This document shows, one piece after another, positions 1 to 10,093 of a stretch of 49,109 nt of DNA. The stretch is from positions 1 to 49,109 of the forward strand of contig JAIXUU010000266.1 of the NCBI GenBank assembly GCA_027483405.1, read 5' to 3'. This DNA comes from Planctomyces sp. (lineage in GTDB: Bacteria; Planctomycetota; Planctomycetia; Planctomycetales; Planctomycetaceae). Each line of letters starts with the position of its first letter. The stretch's first letter is position 1. Below the pieces are notes generated by a model that worked only from the letters and a program-made list of their open reading frames with translations, made no database searches and was not told the origin of the DNA. The position numbers were made by a program, and so were the translations under genes.

Positions 1-530
1 GATTCATTTCTGGAAATCCCTTTCGTCCGTATTCGATTTGTACCTCGCGTTCAGCATCTGTCGTCGAGCGATATCGCTGATCACAATCTATCTCTAGCCT
101 GACGTCCTTCAGGCAAGACACACCTCTCTTTACTGATGATCCCGACGGCTGACCGAAGATCGCAAACCACAGTCCATGATCATTCTGATTACGCAATCTT
201 GCCCGCAAAACATCCGCATCGGGAAATCTCAACGCCACTGGCAAAAACACCCCATCTTACGCACTCAACCAAATGTGAAGTCTGCCTCCTTTTCTGTGAA
301 TGACGCTCGGCGACTTTGCCGATTTCTCCTGCTGTAGCGAATGTGACGGGAATCGGAGCCTGTCCATGAGCTATGGGGGGAAGTGATTCAGGCATCAGAG
401 CGCGCTTCACTGGCAGTTATGGCCAGTGAGTGCTCTTGCGCACCTGCAGATCGATGGGCCATGGCCCACTTCAGGTGCGAGAGGCGCGATCACTTTTCCC
501 CCACCAGAAATTCTGAAGGGGGGCCGCCGG

Positions 531-1622
531 ATGAGAGATCTCGGCGTGGGATGCTGCTTGGCCATGCTGAGCACTATGCTGCTGTTGCATGATACAAAAC
601 TTTTGACTGCCGATGAGATTCCCGCAGATGATGCAGGCGTTGTGCAGACTCAATTTCAGAAAAACAGCGAGCTGGAATATTTCGAAGAGATCGGAATCCA
701 TCAGCTCAAGCCAGGTTCCTCCACTTCTCAATTGCGCAAAGAGGCTATGGCCGATTTGCCGATGCATCGACTGACAGCCGAACAGCAAAAGAAGCTGAAT
801 AGCCTGCTGCAATCTGTGACGTTGTATCGCCGACTTCCTACTCTCCAGTTTGAAGTGGATGCCGACGCTTATCGCTTCTTTATGCAGCACCCGGATATTG
901 CCGTCAGTACCTGGAGAGCCATGGATATCTCCAAATTCCAACTCAAAGAAACAGCCACTGGCATCTACCATGCCGACGCAGGTGACGGTTCGATAGGAAA
1001 TGTCGAAGTCCTCTATCGCGATCCCGAAGACACACTGATTATCTGCGATGGTCAGTTCAAAAGCCCAGCTGTCGTCAGACCCATCACGGCCCGCTCAGTC
1101 ATGAGATTTCAGGCCTCATTCGCCACTCAACCAGATGGCCGGGTGATCTGCACACATCGTGGAGATGTCTTCGTCGAGTTTCCACAGCATATGGTCGATG
1201 CCGTCGCCAGAGTCATTTCCCCAGTGAGTCATTCCATCGCGGATCGAAATTTTCGGCAGATCACGCTGTTCGTCCACATGATGTCTCAAATGATGGAAAG
1301 GCAGCCTTCGTGGGTCGAATCCTTGAGCAAGAAGATGGATGGGATCAGCGAAGGCCATCGCCAGGAGTTTGTTCGTCTCACCAAAACCGCTTATCAGAAT
1401 GCTCAGGCGCGCTGGCGCATTGCCAACTTGCCCACCAGCCCCATTTCGATCGACAAAATCATAGAACCACTGAAAATCCAGGATTCAAACTCCATTCCTG
1501 CACAACCCAGAGTTTTGCCCGTCGATGGTAATTCTTCCACGACAGTAAGTGGTCGAATGATCAGTGAGTCGTCCAGTTCCATACGGACGACTCAGATCAC
1601 ACCATCGCCACTTCACAAATAA
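531..1622 (+). CDS. hypothetical secreted protein (start likely at 531 within ORF 426..1622)
   Basis: Long ORF; the internal ATG at 531 gives a hydrophobic signal-like N-terminus (MRDLGVGCCLAMLSTMLLL); strong hairpin downstream. Confidence 0.7.
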   Translation: MRDLGVGCCLAMLSTMLLLHDTKLLTADEIPADDAGVVQTQFQKNSELEYFEEIGIHQLKPGSSTSQLRKEAMADLPMHRLTAEQQKKLNSLLQSVTLYRRLPTLQFEVDADAYRFFMQHPDIAVSTWRAMDISKFQLKETATGIYHADAGDGSIGNVEVLYRDPEDTLIICDGQFKSPAVVRPITARSVMRFQASFATQPDGRVICTHRGDVFVEFPQHMVDAVARVISPVSHSIADRNFRQITLFVHMMSQMMERQPSWVESLSKKMDGISEGHRQEFVRLTKTAYQNAQARWRIANLPTSPISIDKIIEPLKIQDSNSIPAQPRVLPVDGNSSTTVSGRMISESSSSIRTTQITPSPLHK

Positions 1623-1645
1623 CGCCTCATAACATTTCAAAACTC

Positions 1646-1703
1646 AGGACGCACTGGCAGTTCGAGTTCTCTTTGCGACGGAGAACTCCTGCCGGTGCGT
1701 CCT
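1646..1703 (+). terminator. long hairpin, probable terminator after the 531..1622 CDS
   Basis: AGGACGCACTGGCAG-TTC-GAGTTCTC / GAGAACTCCTGCCGGTGCGTCCT: about 22 paired positions with one G-U and a 3-nt bulge, then TTTCTT. Confidence 0.6.
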
Positions 1704-1796
1704 CGTTTCTTGACAAACTTCGATTCACATGCAATTCTATCCCAAGTTTTGATTAATCAAAACAGTGGATACTAAATTGCAAAATCGGAGTTTCCA

Positions 1797-2771
1797 ATGT
1801 CCGTAACCCCTCGTAGAATTGGCTTTACGCTCATTGAACTGTTGGTCGTCATTGCGATTATCGCCGTGCTCATCGCGTTACTTCTTCCCGCAGTTCAACA
1901 AGCACGCGAGGCGGCTCGGCGCACCCAAAGCCGCAATAATCTCAAACAGATCGGGATTGCACTTCATAACTACCACGACGCCCACAAGGTGTTCCCCGCA
2001 GCCTATCTCGCCAATACCAGACATCCATCGCGGGATCCCAATACATTCGATGGCCCCAATGGGTTTGCCTGGGGCACGATGCTGCTCCCCTTTCTCGATC
2101 AGGCACCTCTCTACAATTCCATTCGTACCGATCTCCCCTGCTGGGCTCCTCAAAACGCTGCAGCCGTTGCCATCAATCTGCCGGTCTTCATGTCTCCTTC
2201 GGCTACCAATTCGAATGGCCCAGTGATTGTTCGGGATGGATCTGGCAATGAACTGGCTAGATTCGGTCGCGCCCATTACGTGGCCAATGCCGGCCAGGAT
2301 GAGCCCTGGGGCTATCAGCTCGAAGATTATTCGCAGATCGCCAATGGCCCCATGTATCGCAACTCGAAAATCCGCACGGCCGATGTCACCGATGGTCTGT
2401 CCAACACGATCTTCATCGGAGAGCACAGCATTGTCAGTGACAAAACGTGGGTGGGCGTGGTCCCCGGAGCCGTGGTCTGTGCTATCGATCCGGCGAGATT
2501 CCCCATGACCGAATGTGATGCAGCGGCAACGATGGTGAATGTTCACTCGGGCCCCGCTCAAGATGAAATCGATCCAGTAACAGGGTTCGCTCCTATCCAT
2601 CCCCCCAACAGCCCGCTGTGCCATGTCTGCCAGATGTACTCTCCTCACGCAGGAGGGGCCCATGTATTGCTGGGCGATGGCAGTGTCCGCTTCGTTTCCC
2701 AATTTATTCATCAGCCCACCTGGGCTGCACTCTCAAGCTGCCGAGGGAATGAAGTCGTTGCCGAATACTGA
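1797..2771 (+). CDS. DUF1559 domain-containing protein with prepilin-type N-terminal cleavage/methylation motif
   Basis: N-terminus GFTLIELLVVIAIIAVLIALLLPAVQQAREAARRTQSRNNLKQIGIALHNYHD; C-terminal HxGG...LLGDGSVRF typical of planctomycete DUF1559 proteins. Confidence 0.95.
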   Translation: MSVTPRRIGFTLIELLVVIAIIAVLIALLLPAVQQAREAARRTQSRNNLKQIGIALHNYHDAHKVFPAAYLANTRHPSRDPNTFDGPNGFAWGTMLLPFLDQAPLYNSIRTDLPCWAPQNAAAVAINLPVFMSPSATNSNGPVIVRDGSGNELARFGRAHYVANAGQDEPWGYQLEDYSQIANGPMYRNSKIRTADVTDGLSNTIFIGEHSIVSDKTWVGVVPGAVVCAIDPARFPMTECDAAATMVNVHSGPAQDEIDPVTGFAPIHPPNSPLCHVCQMYSPHAGGAHVLLGDGSVRFVSQFIHQPTWAALSSCRGNEVVAEY

Positions 2772-2947
2772 TTGGGTTCTACTCTCAGTCGGCCCCGCTC
2801 TGTGATGATCACTATTTCTTAGAGAGAGGGCTCGATTTTTCCTGCCCCCTAATGTCCGAGAACTGGTAACTGCCAATCCATTCCGCGGTTGCGTGTTTGG
2901 TGATACTAGGCGATTCGAATAGTCATCAAGTAAGGGCGATCGAAAAA

Positions 2948-3358
2948 ATGTCCGAACTATCGTTCAGCGAAATGATCCGCGATCGTCGAGTCATTTTGGG
3001 GCTGTCGATTTTATTAACGATCGTTGTATTGATGGTTCTCTGGCGATGGTGGGCTACGCCGGCAGTCATTGAGCAGAACAACCTCAAATACGTTCAACTT
3101 CTTTGGACCGCCACTTCATCTCGCAATCCCTCGCAACTCAATAAAGTCGAAGAGGCCATCCGGCAGCGAGCCACTCAGGGGGAGATGTCCCCAGCCGCCC
3201 TGGCAGAGTTCGAGCGGATCATCCGGCAAGCGCAGTCGGGTGCATGGGAAGAAGCCTCCAAAGCCTGCTACCATCTCGCCGAAGGACAGCAGAACCGCTG
3301 GCGTTCTCAATCGCCAGATCATTCGCACCAGCCCCACGAAACACGGCATATTCACTGA
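2948..3358 (+). CDS. hypothetical protein with one N-terminal TM helix
   Basis: ORF with hydrophobic segment ILGLSILLTIVVLMVLWRWW; start inferred at MSELSF. Confidence 0.55.
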   Translation: MSELSFSEMIRDRRVILGLSILLTIVVLMVLWRWWATPAVIEQNNLKYVQLLWTATSSRNPSQLNKVEEAIRQRATQGEMSPAALAEFERIIRQAQSGAWEEASKACYHLAEGQQNRWRSQSPDHSHQPHETRHIH

Positions 3359-3411
3359 ATCGGCCCAAGTGATCCATTGCTCTATTGCCAGTAACACTTC
3401 GGGCGCCTGAT

Positions 3412-3484
3412 TGGCTCCGCTGGGATTCGAACCCAGAACCAAAGGATTATGAGTCCTCTGCTCTAACCGTTGAGCTACAGAGCC
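3412..3484 (-). tRNA. tRNA with CAT anticodon (elongator Met likely; Ile2 not excluded)
   Basis: Reverse strand GGCTCTGTAGCTCAACGGTTAGAGCAGAGGACTCATAATCCTTTGGTTCTGGGTTCGAATCCCAGCGGAGCC folds as a cloverleaf: 7-bp acceptor, anticodon loop CTCATAA, T loop TTCGAAT. CCA is not encoded. Confidence 0.93.
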
Positions 3485-3621
3485 TGCCGGGAATGAGTTT
3501 AATCAACTCCGTCGTGCTTGGGCAGTCAATCAGATCCGATTCACGAGATGTTTCGGAATGATTGGCCGATTCTCCGACCTCTTTTTCAGCCAAGACGACA
3601 CCTTGGTGACACAGCAGTTCC

Positions 3622-4899
3622 ATGAAGGTTGCTGCAAATCCGCTACAATCTTTGAAGCAGTTGTTTGCCCATGGCCATGCGGTCTTGACCAGAGAATTGG
3701 AGAATATGATCAATCCACGAGAAGCACATGACTGGCGTCCAGTCGCTTATGAACTCGCTGCTTCGTGGCAACACAGCGACGGCGTGCCGAATGGGTCTGC
3801 TGTCGAGTCACAACCACAGGCAGAATCATACATCCCACAGTCTGGCTTATCGGCAAAACCATGGGTTGTCGATCGCTGGCGGCAGCTGGATCGGGCTGGT
3901 TTTCTCCAATGGTTCGTCCCACAAGATATGGGAGGAAGCCTTGAAATTCACACGGAAGCCGACCGTCTTGAACTCGGCATGATTCTCGCCTCCGGTTGCT
4001 TAACCACTGCATTTTTACTCTCGCAGCGAAATGCTTCCGTCCTGCGTCTGGCGGCATCACCGAATTACAATACGAAGGCCAAATGGCTTGCACGCAGCAC
4101 GCAAGGAGCAACCTTCTCCACCGTGGGCATTTCTCACCTGACGACTTCGCGTCAGTTTGCTACCCAACCGGTGGTTTCCGCCACGATCTGCGATGATGGG
4201 GGATATCTTCTGAACGGGATAATCCCGTGGGTCAGTTCGGCTCAACGTGCCTCATCGATCCTCACAGGGGCCACAATCATGCCTTCCGAGGCTGATGCCA
4301 ACCAGATGCTGGTGATGATCGATCCTGAGCAATCGGGGGTTGATGTTTTGCCGCCGCTGCCACTTCTGGGGTTGAATGAGACATTGACAGGTTCTGTCGA
4401 TCTGAAAAATGTCAAAATCAGCGTGGATGACATTGTGGCAGGGCCACAACCTCAAGTGCTCAAAGGGAGCAGCCTGCCTTCGTCTCAAAATAAGAACATG
4501 CCAGCCACAGGCTCACTTTCAACGACTTCACTCGCTTTAGGTGCCACTTTGGGAACCATCGAGCGTTTATCTCACGAAGTCGCCCAGCGGCCTGAACTAC
4601 AACCCATTTACGAGGCACTCCTCGCGGAAGCCACTGACTTCAGACATCAACTGTTTGCCTGTGTCCAGGGAACCCTTGCCACATCGCCAGAGATCTTGCG
4701 TCAGCAGGCGAACTCACTGGTTATCCGTGCGGCTCAGATTTATCTCTCGGCCTGTAAAGGAGCCGGGTTTATGCAAGGCCATCCCGCCTCGCGTGCCATT
4801 TGTGAAGCGATGTTCTTCACAGTCTGGTCGTGCCCACAATCGGTTGTCATGGCCAGCCTGAAACAACTCACCTGTACCTCCAGCGACAGCTGGAGCTGA
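3622..4899 (+). CDS. acyl-CoA dehydrogenase family protein
   Basis: FLQWFVPQDMGG..., ASGCLTTAFLLSQRNAS, and the general ACAD-like layout; the exact start is uncertain (3622 or 3709). Confidence 0.7.
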   Translation: MKVAANPLQSLKQLFAHGHAVLTRELENMINPREAHDWRPVAYELAASWQHSDGVPNGSAVESQPQAESYIPQSGLSAKPWVVDRWRQLDRAGFLQWFVPQDMGGSLEIHTEADRLELGMILASGCLTTAFLLSQRNASVLRLAASPNYNTKAKWLARSTQGATFSTVGISHLTTSRQFATQPVVSATICDDGGYLLNGIIPWVSSAQRASSILTGATIMPSEADANQMLVMIDPEQSGVDVLPPLPLLGLNETLTGSVDLKNVKISVDDIVAGPQPQVLKGSSLPSSQNKNMPATGSLSTTSLALGATLGTIERLSHEVAQRPELQPIYEALLAEATDFRHQLFACVQGTLATSPEILRQQANSLVIRAAQIYLSACKGAGFMQGHPASRAICEAMFFTVWSCPQSVVMASLKQLTCTSSDSWS

Positions 4900-4952
4900 A
4901 TCGACAATATCTACCTCACGAGCTTCTTCTCAAAATGATATTGGTTCGAGCG

Positions 4953-5513
4953 TTACTTGACCGGTTCTGTGGTCTCCGGGGCCTTCTCGATTTTTCCCCA
5001 CATGTGACCACCCACTGCATCATGCTGCCACGTTCCTGCATAGCGATCTTTGTAGATCATCACCCGAGCAGTGAATGTGCCCATGAGCGGGATCGTCGTA
5101 TTGGTCAGTTGAATCATGGGAGTATCGCCTGCCCAGCGAACCTCCACAGGAACAGGAATTTTGACATCCTTATCGCCGTACTTAATGCGGGAAGTGATCA
5201 GCCACACAAAGTTGTCCGCCTTCCCCGGGGCGACTTTCCTCACTTCGGAAATCTCATAACGCTCTTCTTTCGGTGCTCCCGTCCGGCCGTCAATGGAAAA
5301 AACACCTACTAACACTGACCCCGTCATCTGCTTCCGGAACTCCTCTTCAGCCGGTGTCAGTTCCCCAGCGGTTTTTACTGCTGGGGACTTTTCATCCTCG
5401 GCGTGAAGATTCCGCAGAATGCTTGCGGTGGGCATGGAAGTAAAGAACAAGAAATTCCCCAGACCAATCACAAACAACAGAATGATCTTCGTTACATGAA
5501 ATCGGGCATTCAT
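4953..5513 (-). CDS. hypothetical secreted protein
   Basis: 186-aa ORF with signal-like N-terminus; no family assigned. Confidence 0.6.
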   Translation of the reverse strand: MNARFHVTKIILLFVIGLGNFLFFTSMPTASILRNLHAEDEKSPAVKTAGELTPAEEEFRKQMTGSVLVGVFSIDGRTGAPKEERYEISEVRKVAPGKADNFVWLITSRIKYGDKDVKIPVPVEVRWAGDTPMIQLTNTTIPLMGTFTARVMIYKDRYAGTWQHDAVGGHMWGKIEKAPETTEPVK

Positions 5514-5677
5514 CTGGGCTATCCTTCACCAAATTCAATGGACGAGGTCGCAAGCTCAAGCAGACGACCCACGTTATGATGTGCCGTTAGCGCAAATGAT
5601 GCAATCCCCGGCCACTCGGCAGGTGGCTGCCATCACCTCGAAAGCCTCGTTGAATTCTCGAAGGATGCTGAACTTCT

Positions 5678-6640
5678 ATGACTGCTCATTCGCACGCTTC
5701 ACCATCACCGAATGGGAAAACGGTCACTGGTCGAGCACTTCCTTTAAGTCAGGTCTCAGGAGAAACTCCTCCCATTGAGATCCTGCTGCCCGAGTTCCAG
5801 AAGTTTGTGGAAACGATCGCCCGCCTGCGTGCTCCTGATGGCTGCCCGTGGGATCGTGAACAGACGTTAAAATCGGTCTGCAAACATACGCTGGAAGAAA
5901 CTTACGAACTCATCGAAGCCATTGAGCATGACGACAACATCGCCATTGTCGAAGAGTTGGGCGATGTCCTGCTTCAAGTGGTACTTGATGCTCAAATCGG
6001 TCGCGATGAACAACGTTTCGATCTCATCGATGTGATTCGCGGCGTGACCGCCAAGATGATTCACCGCCATCCGCACGTCTTCGGTAACGAATCGGCGAGC
6101 ACGGCAAAAGATGTCAAAGTTCATTGGGAGAACGCCAAACAGCAGGAAAAACAGCGGGAATCGATATTCGATGGCCTTCCAAGAGAAATGCCTGCGCTCG
6201 CCCGTGCAGCACGGCTTTCGGAAAAAGCCGCCAGAGCAGGCTACGATTTTCCTCAGCGTGAAATGCTCTTCAGCAAGCTCAACGAAGAGATTGAAGAATT
6301 GCAGGTGGAACTTTTTCCTGCTGGCATTCCTGAGTTCCCTCCGGCGACCGTCGAAGCGGAAATCATCTCCGATCGCTCGATTGAGCATGCGGAAGCTCGC
6401 GAACGTGTTCAGAGTGAGTTGGGAGATGTGCTCTTTGTTCTCGCTAACATCGCCCGCAGATGGCACATCAATCCCGAAGAAGCTCTGCGTTCCAGCAACC
6501 AGAAATTCGAGCGCCGCTTCCGTGCGATTGAAGCTGCCGTCCAGGCCCGTGGCAACAAGATGTCTGAAACATCTTTGATAGAAATGGAAGAGATTTATCA
6601 GCAAGTCAAACGGCAAGAAAAGGCAGGGACACACGAGTAG
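5678..6640 (+). CDS. mazG: nucleoside triphosphate pyrophosphohydrolase MazG
   Basis: LRAPDGCPWDREQTLKSVCKHTLEETYELIEAIE...EELGDVLLQVV...HPHVFG and a second ELGDVLFVLANIARRWHINPEEALRSSNQKFERRF. Confidence 0.96.
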   Translation: MTAHSHASPSPNGKTVTGRALPLSQVSGETPPIEILLPEFQKFVETIARLRAPDGCPWDREQTLKSVCKHTLEETYELIEAIEHDDNIAIVEELGDVLLQVVLDAQIGRDEQRFDLIDVIRGVTAKMIHRHPHVFGNESASTAKDVKVHWENAKQQEKQRESIFDGLPREMPALARAARLSEKAARAGYDFPQREMLFSKLNEEIEELQVELFPAGIPEFPPATVEAEIISDRSIEHAEARERVQSELGDVLFVLANIARRWHINPEEALRSSNQKFERRFRAIEAAVQARGNKMSETSLIEMEEIYQQVKRQEKAGTHE

Positions 6641-6855
6641 TTTTTCAATGCACTTGCGAAGTTTCTGGTCTCTCTGCGAACTCACCGAATTCATCACCTG
6701 TTTTTTTCATCACCTGGTTTTTCGATCCATCGTTGGCCATGGCGATCTCTGAATCAGGCCCTCTCTAGCATCAGTCAACTCAAATATGTACCCTGCAGGG
6801 CAACTGAAGATCTGCATCTCTTCGTTGGAATTGTTCTGCTGCCAAAGGTTCCGTC

Positions 6856-7917
6856 GTGCCAGTGATTGCTATTGAAACTCTCTCCTCTTACGCACAAAAA
6901 CTCTTTCTGGCAGCGGGAGTCTCCGCAGCGGATGCCAGTTGCATGGCCACCAGTCTCGTGGAGGCCAACTTGCGTGGGCACGATTCGCACGGTGTGATGC
7001 GGGTCGCTTCCTACATCGAACAGATCGAACAGGGCCGCATCTTTCCAACGAGTCAACTCGACATCATCAACGAATCCGCCTCTTCCATTGTGGCTGACGG
7101 GAACTGGGGTCTGGGACTCGTTCTCGCCCATCGTCTCGTGGACAAAATGATTGCCAAAGCCGCCTCATCGGCCGTCGTCATCGGCACTTTGCGACGTTCT
7201 TCACATATCGGTCGTCTGGGTGAATATGCGGAGAAGTTTGCGGCTCAAGGCCTCATTTCGATGGCCTTGGCCAACACTCACGGTGCTGCCCAACGCGTCG
7301 CACCGGTGGGAGGCAAGCGCCCTCGATTAGGAACAAATCCTATTTGCATTGGCGTGCCGGGAGGTTCCCAGGGCCCCTTCATTTTCGATATTGGTACCAG
7401 TGCCACAGCAGAAGGCAAAGTCCGCGTGAAGAAAATCGCAGGCGAACCGGTACCACCCGGCTGGATTCTCGATCCTGAAGGAAATCCCAGCACCAATCCC
7501 AACGACCTTTACGGCAATCCTCCCGGGACCATCCTGCCCTTAGGCGGAGACCAGGCTTACAAAGGCTTCGGTCTCGCATTCATGATCGAAATGCTATGTG
7601 GTGGCATGTCAGGAGGACAATGTGCCTATCCCAATCCACCGGCTCCCATTGGCAACTGTGGCTGGTTCATGGCCATCTCTCCCGAATTCTTTGCCGGGAC
7701 AGATCATCTGCTTCAGGAAGTACAGCAGTTGGAACAGTATGTTCGCAGCGTTCCGAAGATTGATGAATCCAAGGAAATTTACCTTCCTGGAGATCCTGAA
7801 CGATCGACCCTCAACGGCCGCCAAGCCAAAGGTATTCCCCTTGATGAAGGGAACTGGAAGGCTCTTGTCGCACTCGGTGATCGACTCGGCGTCGCTGCTC
7901 CGGCTCTTGCACCCTGA
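6856..7917 (+). CDS. Ldh family oxidoreductase (malate/lactate/ureidoglycolate dehydrogenase type)
   Basis: SLVEANLRGHDSHGVMR, FGLAFMIEMLCGGMSGG, and the general Ldh_2 family pattern. Confidence 0.9.
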   Translation: MPVIAIETLSSYAQKLFLAAGVSAADASCMATSLVEANLRGHDSHGVMRVASYIEQIEQGRIFPTSQLDIINESASSIVADGNWGLGLVLAHRLVDKMIAKAASSAVVIGTLRRSSHIGRLGEYAEKFAAQGLISMALANTHGAAQRVAPVGGKRPRLGTNPICIGVPGGSQGPFIFDIGTSATAEGKVRVKKIAGEPVPPGWILDPEGNPSTNPNDLYGNPPGTILPLGGDQAYKGFGLAFMIEMLCGGMSGGQCAYPNPPAPIGNCGWFMAISPEFFAGTDHLLQEVQQLEQYVRSVPKIDESKEIYLPGDPERSTLNGRQAKGIPLDEGNWKALVALGDRLGVAAPALAP

Positions 7918-8020
7918 TGACTCTGCTCGATCTATCTTCAAACGGACATTTGACAGACATCAGCAATGAAACCATCTTTGCGCTGTCGATACCGACTTGA
8001 TCCATAAAGGTTCCCCGCTG

Positions 8021-9286
8021 ATGAGTGCTCAATGTCTTGGCCTTTCGCCCAGTTTTGGATTTGGTGATCGCACGGGTTTAGCGACACCTGGGCATATTGC
8101 TGCTGTCAACGCCAGCTCATCGGGAATCTTGCCAATCTTTGCACAGCAGTCGATCCGGGAAATGGCACGCACAGGTCGAACGGCCACACAGGTCATGGAA
8201 GATGCCTTCCGGGCGGTTCGAAACGCCCATTACGAAGGCCCTGTTGGTGCAGATGCTGATCATTTGAAAACCGAGGCTGATGTCGATGTCACTGCGGAAG
8301 CGGGTTTCGTTTTCTTTACGATTGATCCATCGGCAGAAGTCGATCAGAAAGCCGATAACTACTCTTTCGACGAGCTGAAGTATCGCTTTCACGATGTTCG
8401 TGAGTTCTCTCCATGGGTCGAAACCTACAAAGGGAGAACCATCTCGCTATCAACTGGTTCGACAATCGAAATGACTGAGCCTGTGCTTTATCGCGCTGCG
8501 GTTAAGTACGGTCGTGCGATTCAGCTGGCAATTCGTCTGGGGCAATACATTCAACAGGTTCAAGACCGCGCTGGCCGACCTTGCGAAATCGAATTGAGTG
8601 TCGATGAAACCGATCAGCCGACAACGACAGCCGAACATTTCATCATTGCTCAGCAACTCCTCAATGCTGGTATTCGGCTGGTGAGCCTGGCACCTCGTTT
8701 CATCGGAGAATTTGAAAAAGGGGTGGATTTCAAGGGCGATATCTCCACTTTTGAACGATCCCTGGCTGATCACGCAGCGATCGCCAAAGTTGTGGGCCCT
8801 TACAAGCTCAGTCTGCATTCCGGCTCCGACAAGTTGGCTGTTTACCGACAACTGGCGGCTTACACGGGAGGCATGTTCCATGTCAAAACAGCAGGAACGA
8901 GCTATCTTGAGGCGTTGCGGGTGGTCGCCACGGTCGCACCGGGAGAATTCCGTGGCATGATCGATTTTGCACGCGAGCGGTATCTGACGGATAAGGCCAC
9001 TTATCACGTATCCGCCACACTCGAAGCGGTTCCACCTCCGCAGGAAGTCAGCAGTGATGACCAGCTTCGCCAGCTCTATCTGCAGGATTGGAGCTCTGTC
9101 CTCCCTGGACAGGGCTTTACTGCACCGGGACGGCAAATCCTGCATTGCACATTTGGCAGCACCTTGCAGCATCCTCACTGGGGCGCGGTGCTCATGCAGA
9201 TTTTGAGAGAACATCCAGCCGTGTATGCCGACATCCTGAAGACGCACTTCATGATGCACCTGGCGGCATTAAAAGCTGGCTTGTAA
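8021..9286 (+). CDS. tagaturonate epimerase family protein (UxaE-like)
   Basis: GLSPSFGFGDRTGLATPGH..., ADADHLKTEADVDVTAEAGFVFFTIDPS, YKLSLHSGSDKLAVY, FHVKTAGTSYLEAL; start inferred at MSAQ. Confidence 0.8.
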   Translation: MSAQCLGLSPSFGFGDRTGLATPGHIAAVNASSSGILPIFAQQSIREMARTGRTATQVMEDAFRAVRNAHYEGPVGADADHLKTEADVDVTAEAGFVFFTIDPSAEVDQKADNYSFDELKYRFHDVREFSPWVETYKGRTISLSTGSTIEMTEPVLYRAAVKYGRAIQLAIRLGQYIQQVQDRAGRPCEIELSVDETDQPTTTAEHFIIAQQLLNAGIRLVSLAPRFIGEFEKGVDFKGDISTFERSLADHAAIAKVVGPYKLSLHSGSDKLAVYRQLAAYTGGMFHVKTAGTSYLEALRVVATVAPGEFRGMIDFARERYLTDKATYHVSATLEAVPPPQEVSSDDQLRQLYLQDWSSVLPGQGFTAPGRQILHCTFGSTLQHPHWGAVLMQILREHPAVYADILKTHFMMHLAALKAGL

Positions 9287-9313
9287 GAGACCATCGACTC
9301 GCACAGTTTTCGC

Positions 9314-9598
9314 TTACTTGTGGTAGCCCAGCGAGCTCATGACGTTGAAGAGTTCTTCAAATGTGATGAAGCGACGACGATGTTCCATCTTGTAACGATC
9401 AACAGCCTCGGCCAGCTCAGCAACCTCGGGCCGCATGAGTGATGGAGTCGTTGTAAACTGGCGACGCTCAGGGCCGCCACTTCGACCTTCCGGTCGAGGA
9501 GCACGGCGGTCGGAGAAAACGTTTCCAGTCTCGGGATTGATGCCAGCCTCATGGGGGAGAACACCTGCCGAACCGGGAGTGGGATAAGTCGTGCTCAT
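9314..9598 (-). CDS. small conserved-looking hypothetical protein
   Basis: 94-aa ORF; C-terminal YKMEHRRRFITFEELFNVMSSLGYHK resembles small proteins recalled from planctomycetes. Confidence 0.65.
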   Translation of the reverse strand: MSTTYPTPGSAGVLPHEAGINPETGNVFSDRRAPRPEGRSGGPERRQFTTTPSLMRPEVAELAEAVDRYKMEHRRRFITFEELFNVMSSLGYHK

Positions 9599-10093
9599 CT
9601 TCGATCTGCCCCTGAGAAAACTCTTACTCGAAACTCAGTATTGACCAGTATTCATATTTGTTCGACAGCCGATGCACCGATGCCTGGCTCAATCAACCGA
9701 AAATCGACGACCCGTCCACCGGCACAAACATCGTAATGCGCCAAACATCCGACGCAGTCCGTGGGTATTGATACAACCCAAGGATTTACACCAACACTTT
9801 TTGCAAACCTAGGTCATGTCTTTGCGAAAGCAAGCTCTCTCTTCCAAAAATCACTTTTCATGTTCAACTCTGTGATTCTGAAGCAGAGATTCCGTGCGCA
9901 TAATGGGCATTAGTCGTGGACAATCAAAAGACTCTTCATCGGCAGGTTCAGAAAGCGAAAATCAGAGTCGAATCCACGGAGAAATCGCGGGATTCTCTGC
10001 CCCACACTTTTCTCCACGACTGATTTCGAGTATCACGCGGAAGTCTAATCACTGTATGGAAATAAGTTTCCCTGCGACCTGCCTGGCTGGCCC

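Noticed and set aside
1878-2711. 277-aa minus-strand ORF opposite the DUF1559 gene
   Set aside because: Antisense to a confidently assigned CDS with no recognisable domain; typical shadow ORF.
5867-6697. 276-aa minus-strand ORF opposite mazG
   Set aside because: Fully antisense to a clear MazG; no family pattern.
8450-9259. 269-aa minus-strand ORF opposite the tagaturonate epimerase-like gene
   Set aside because: Shadow ORF of a well-supported plus-strand CDS.
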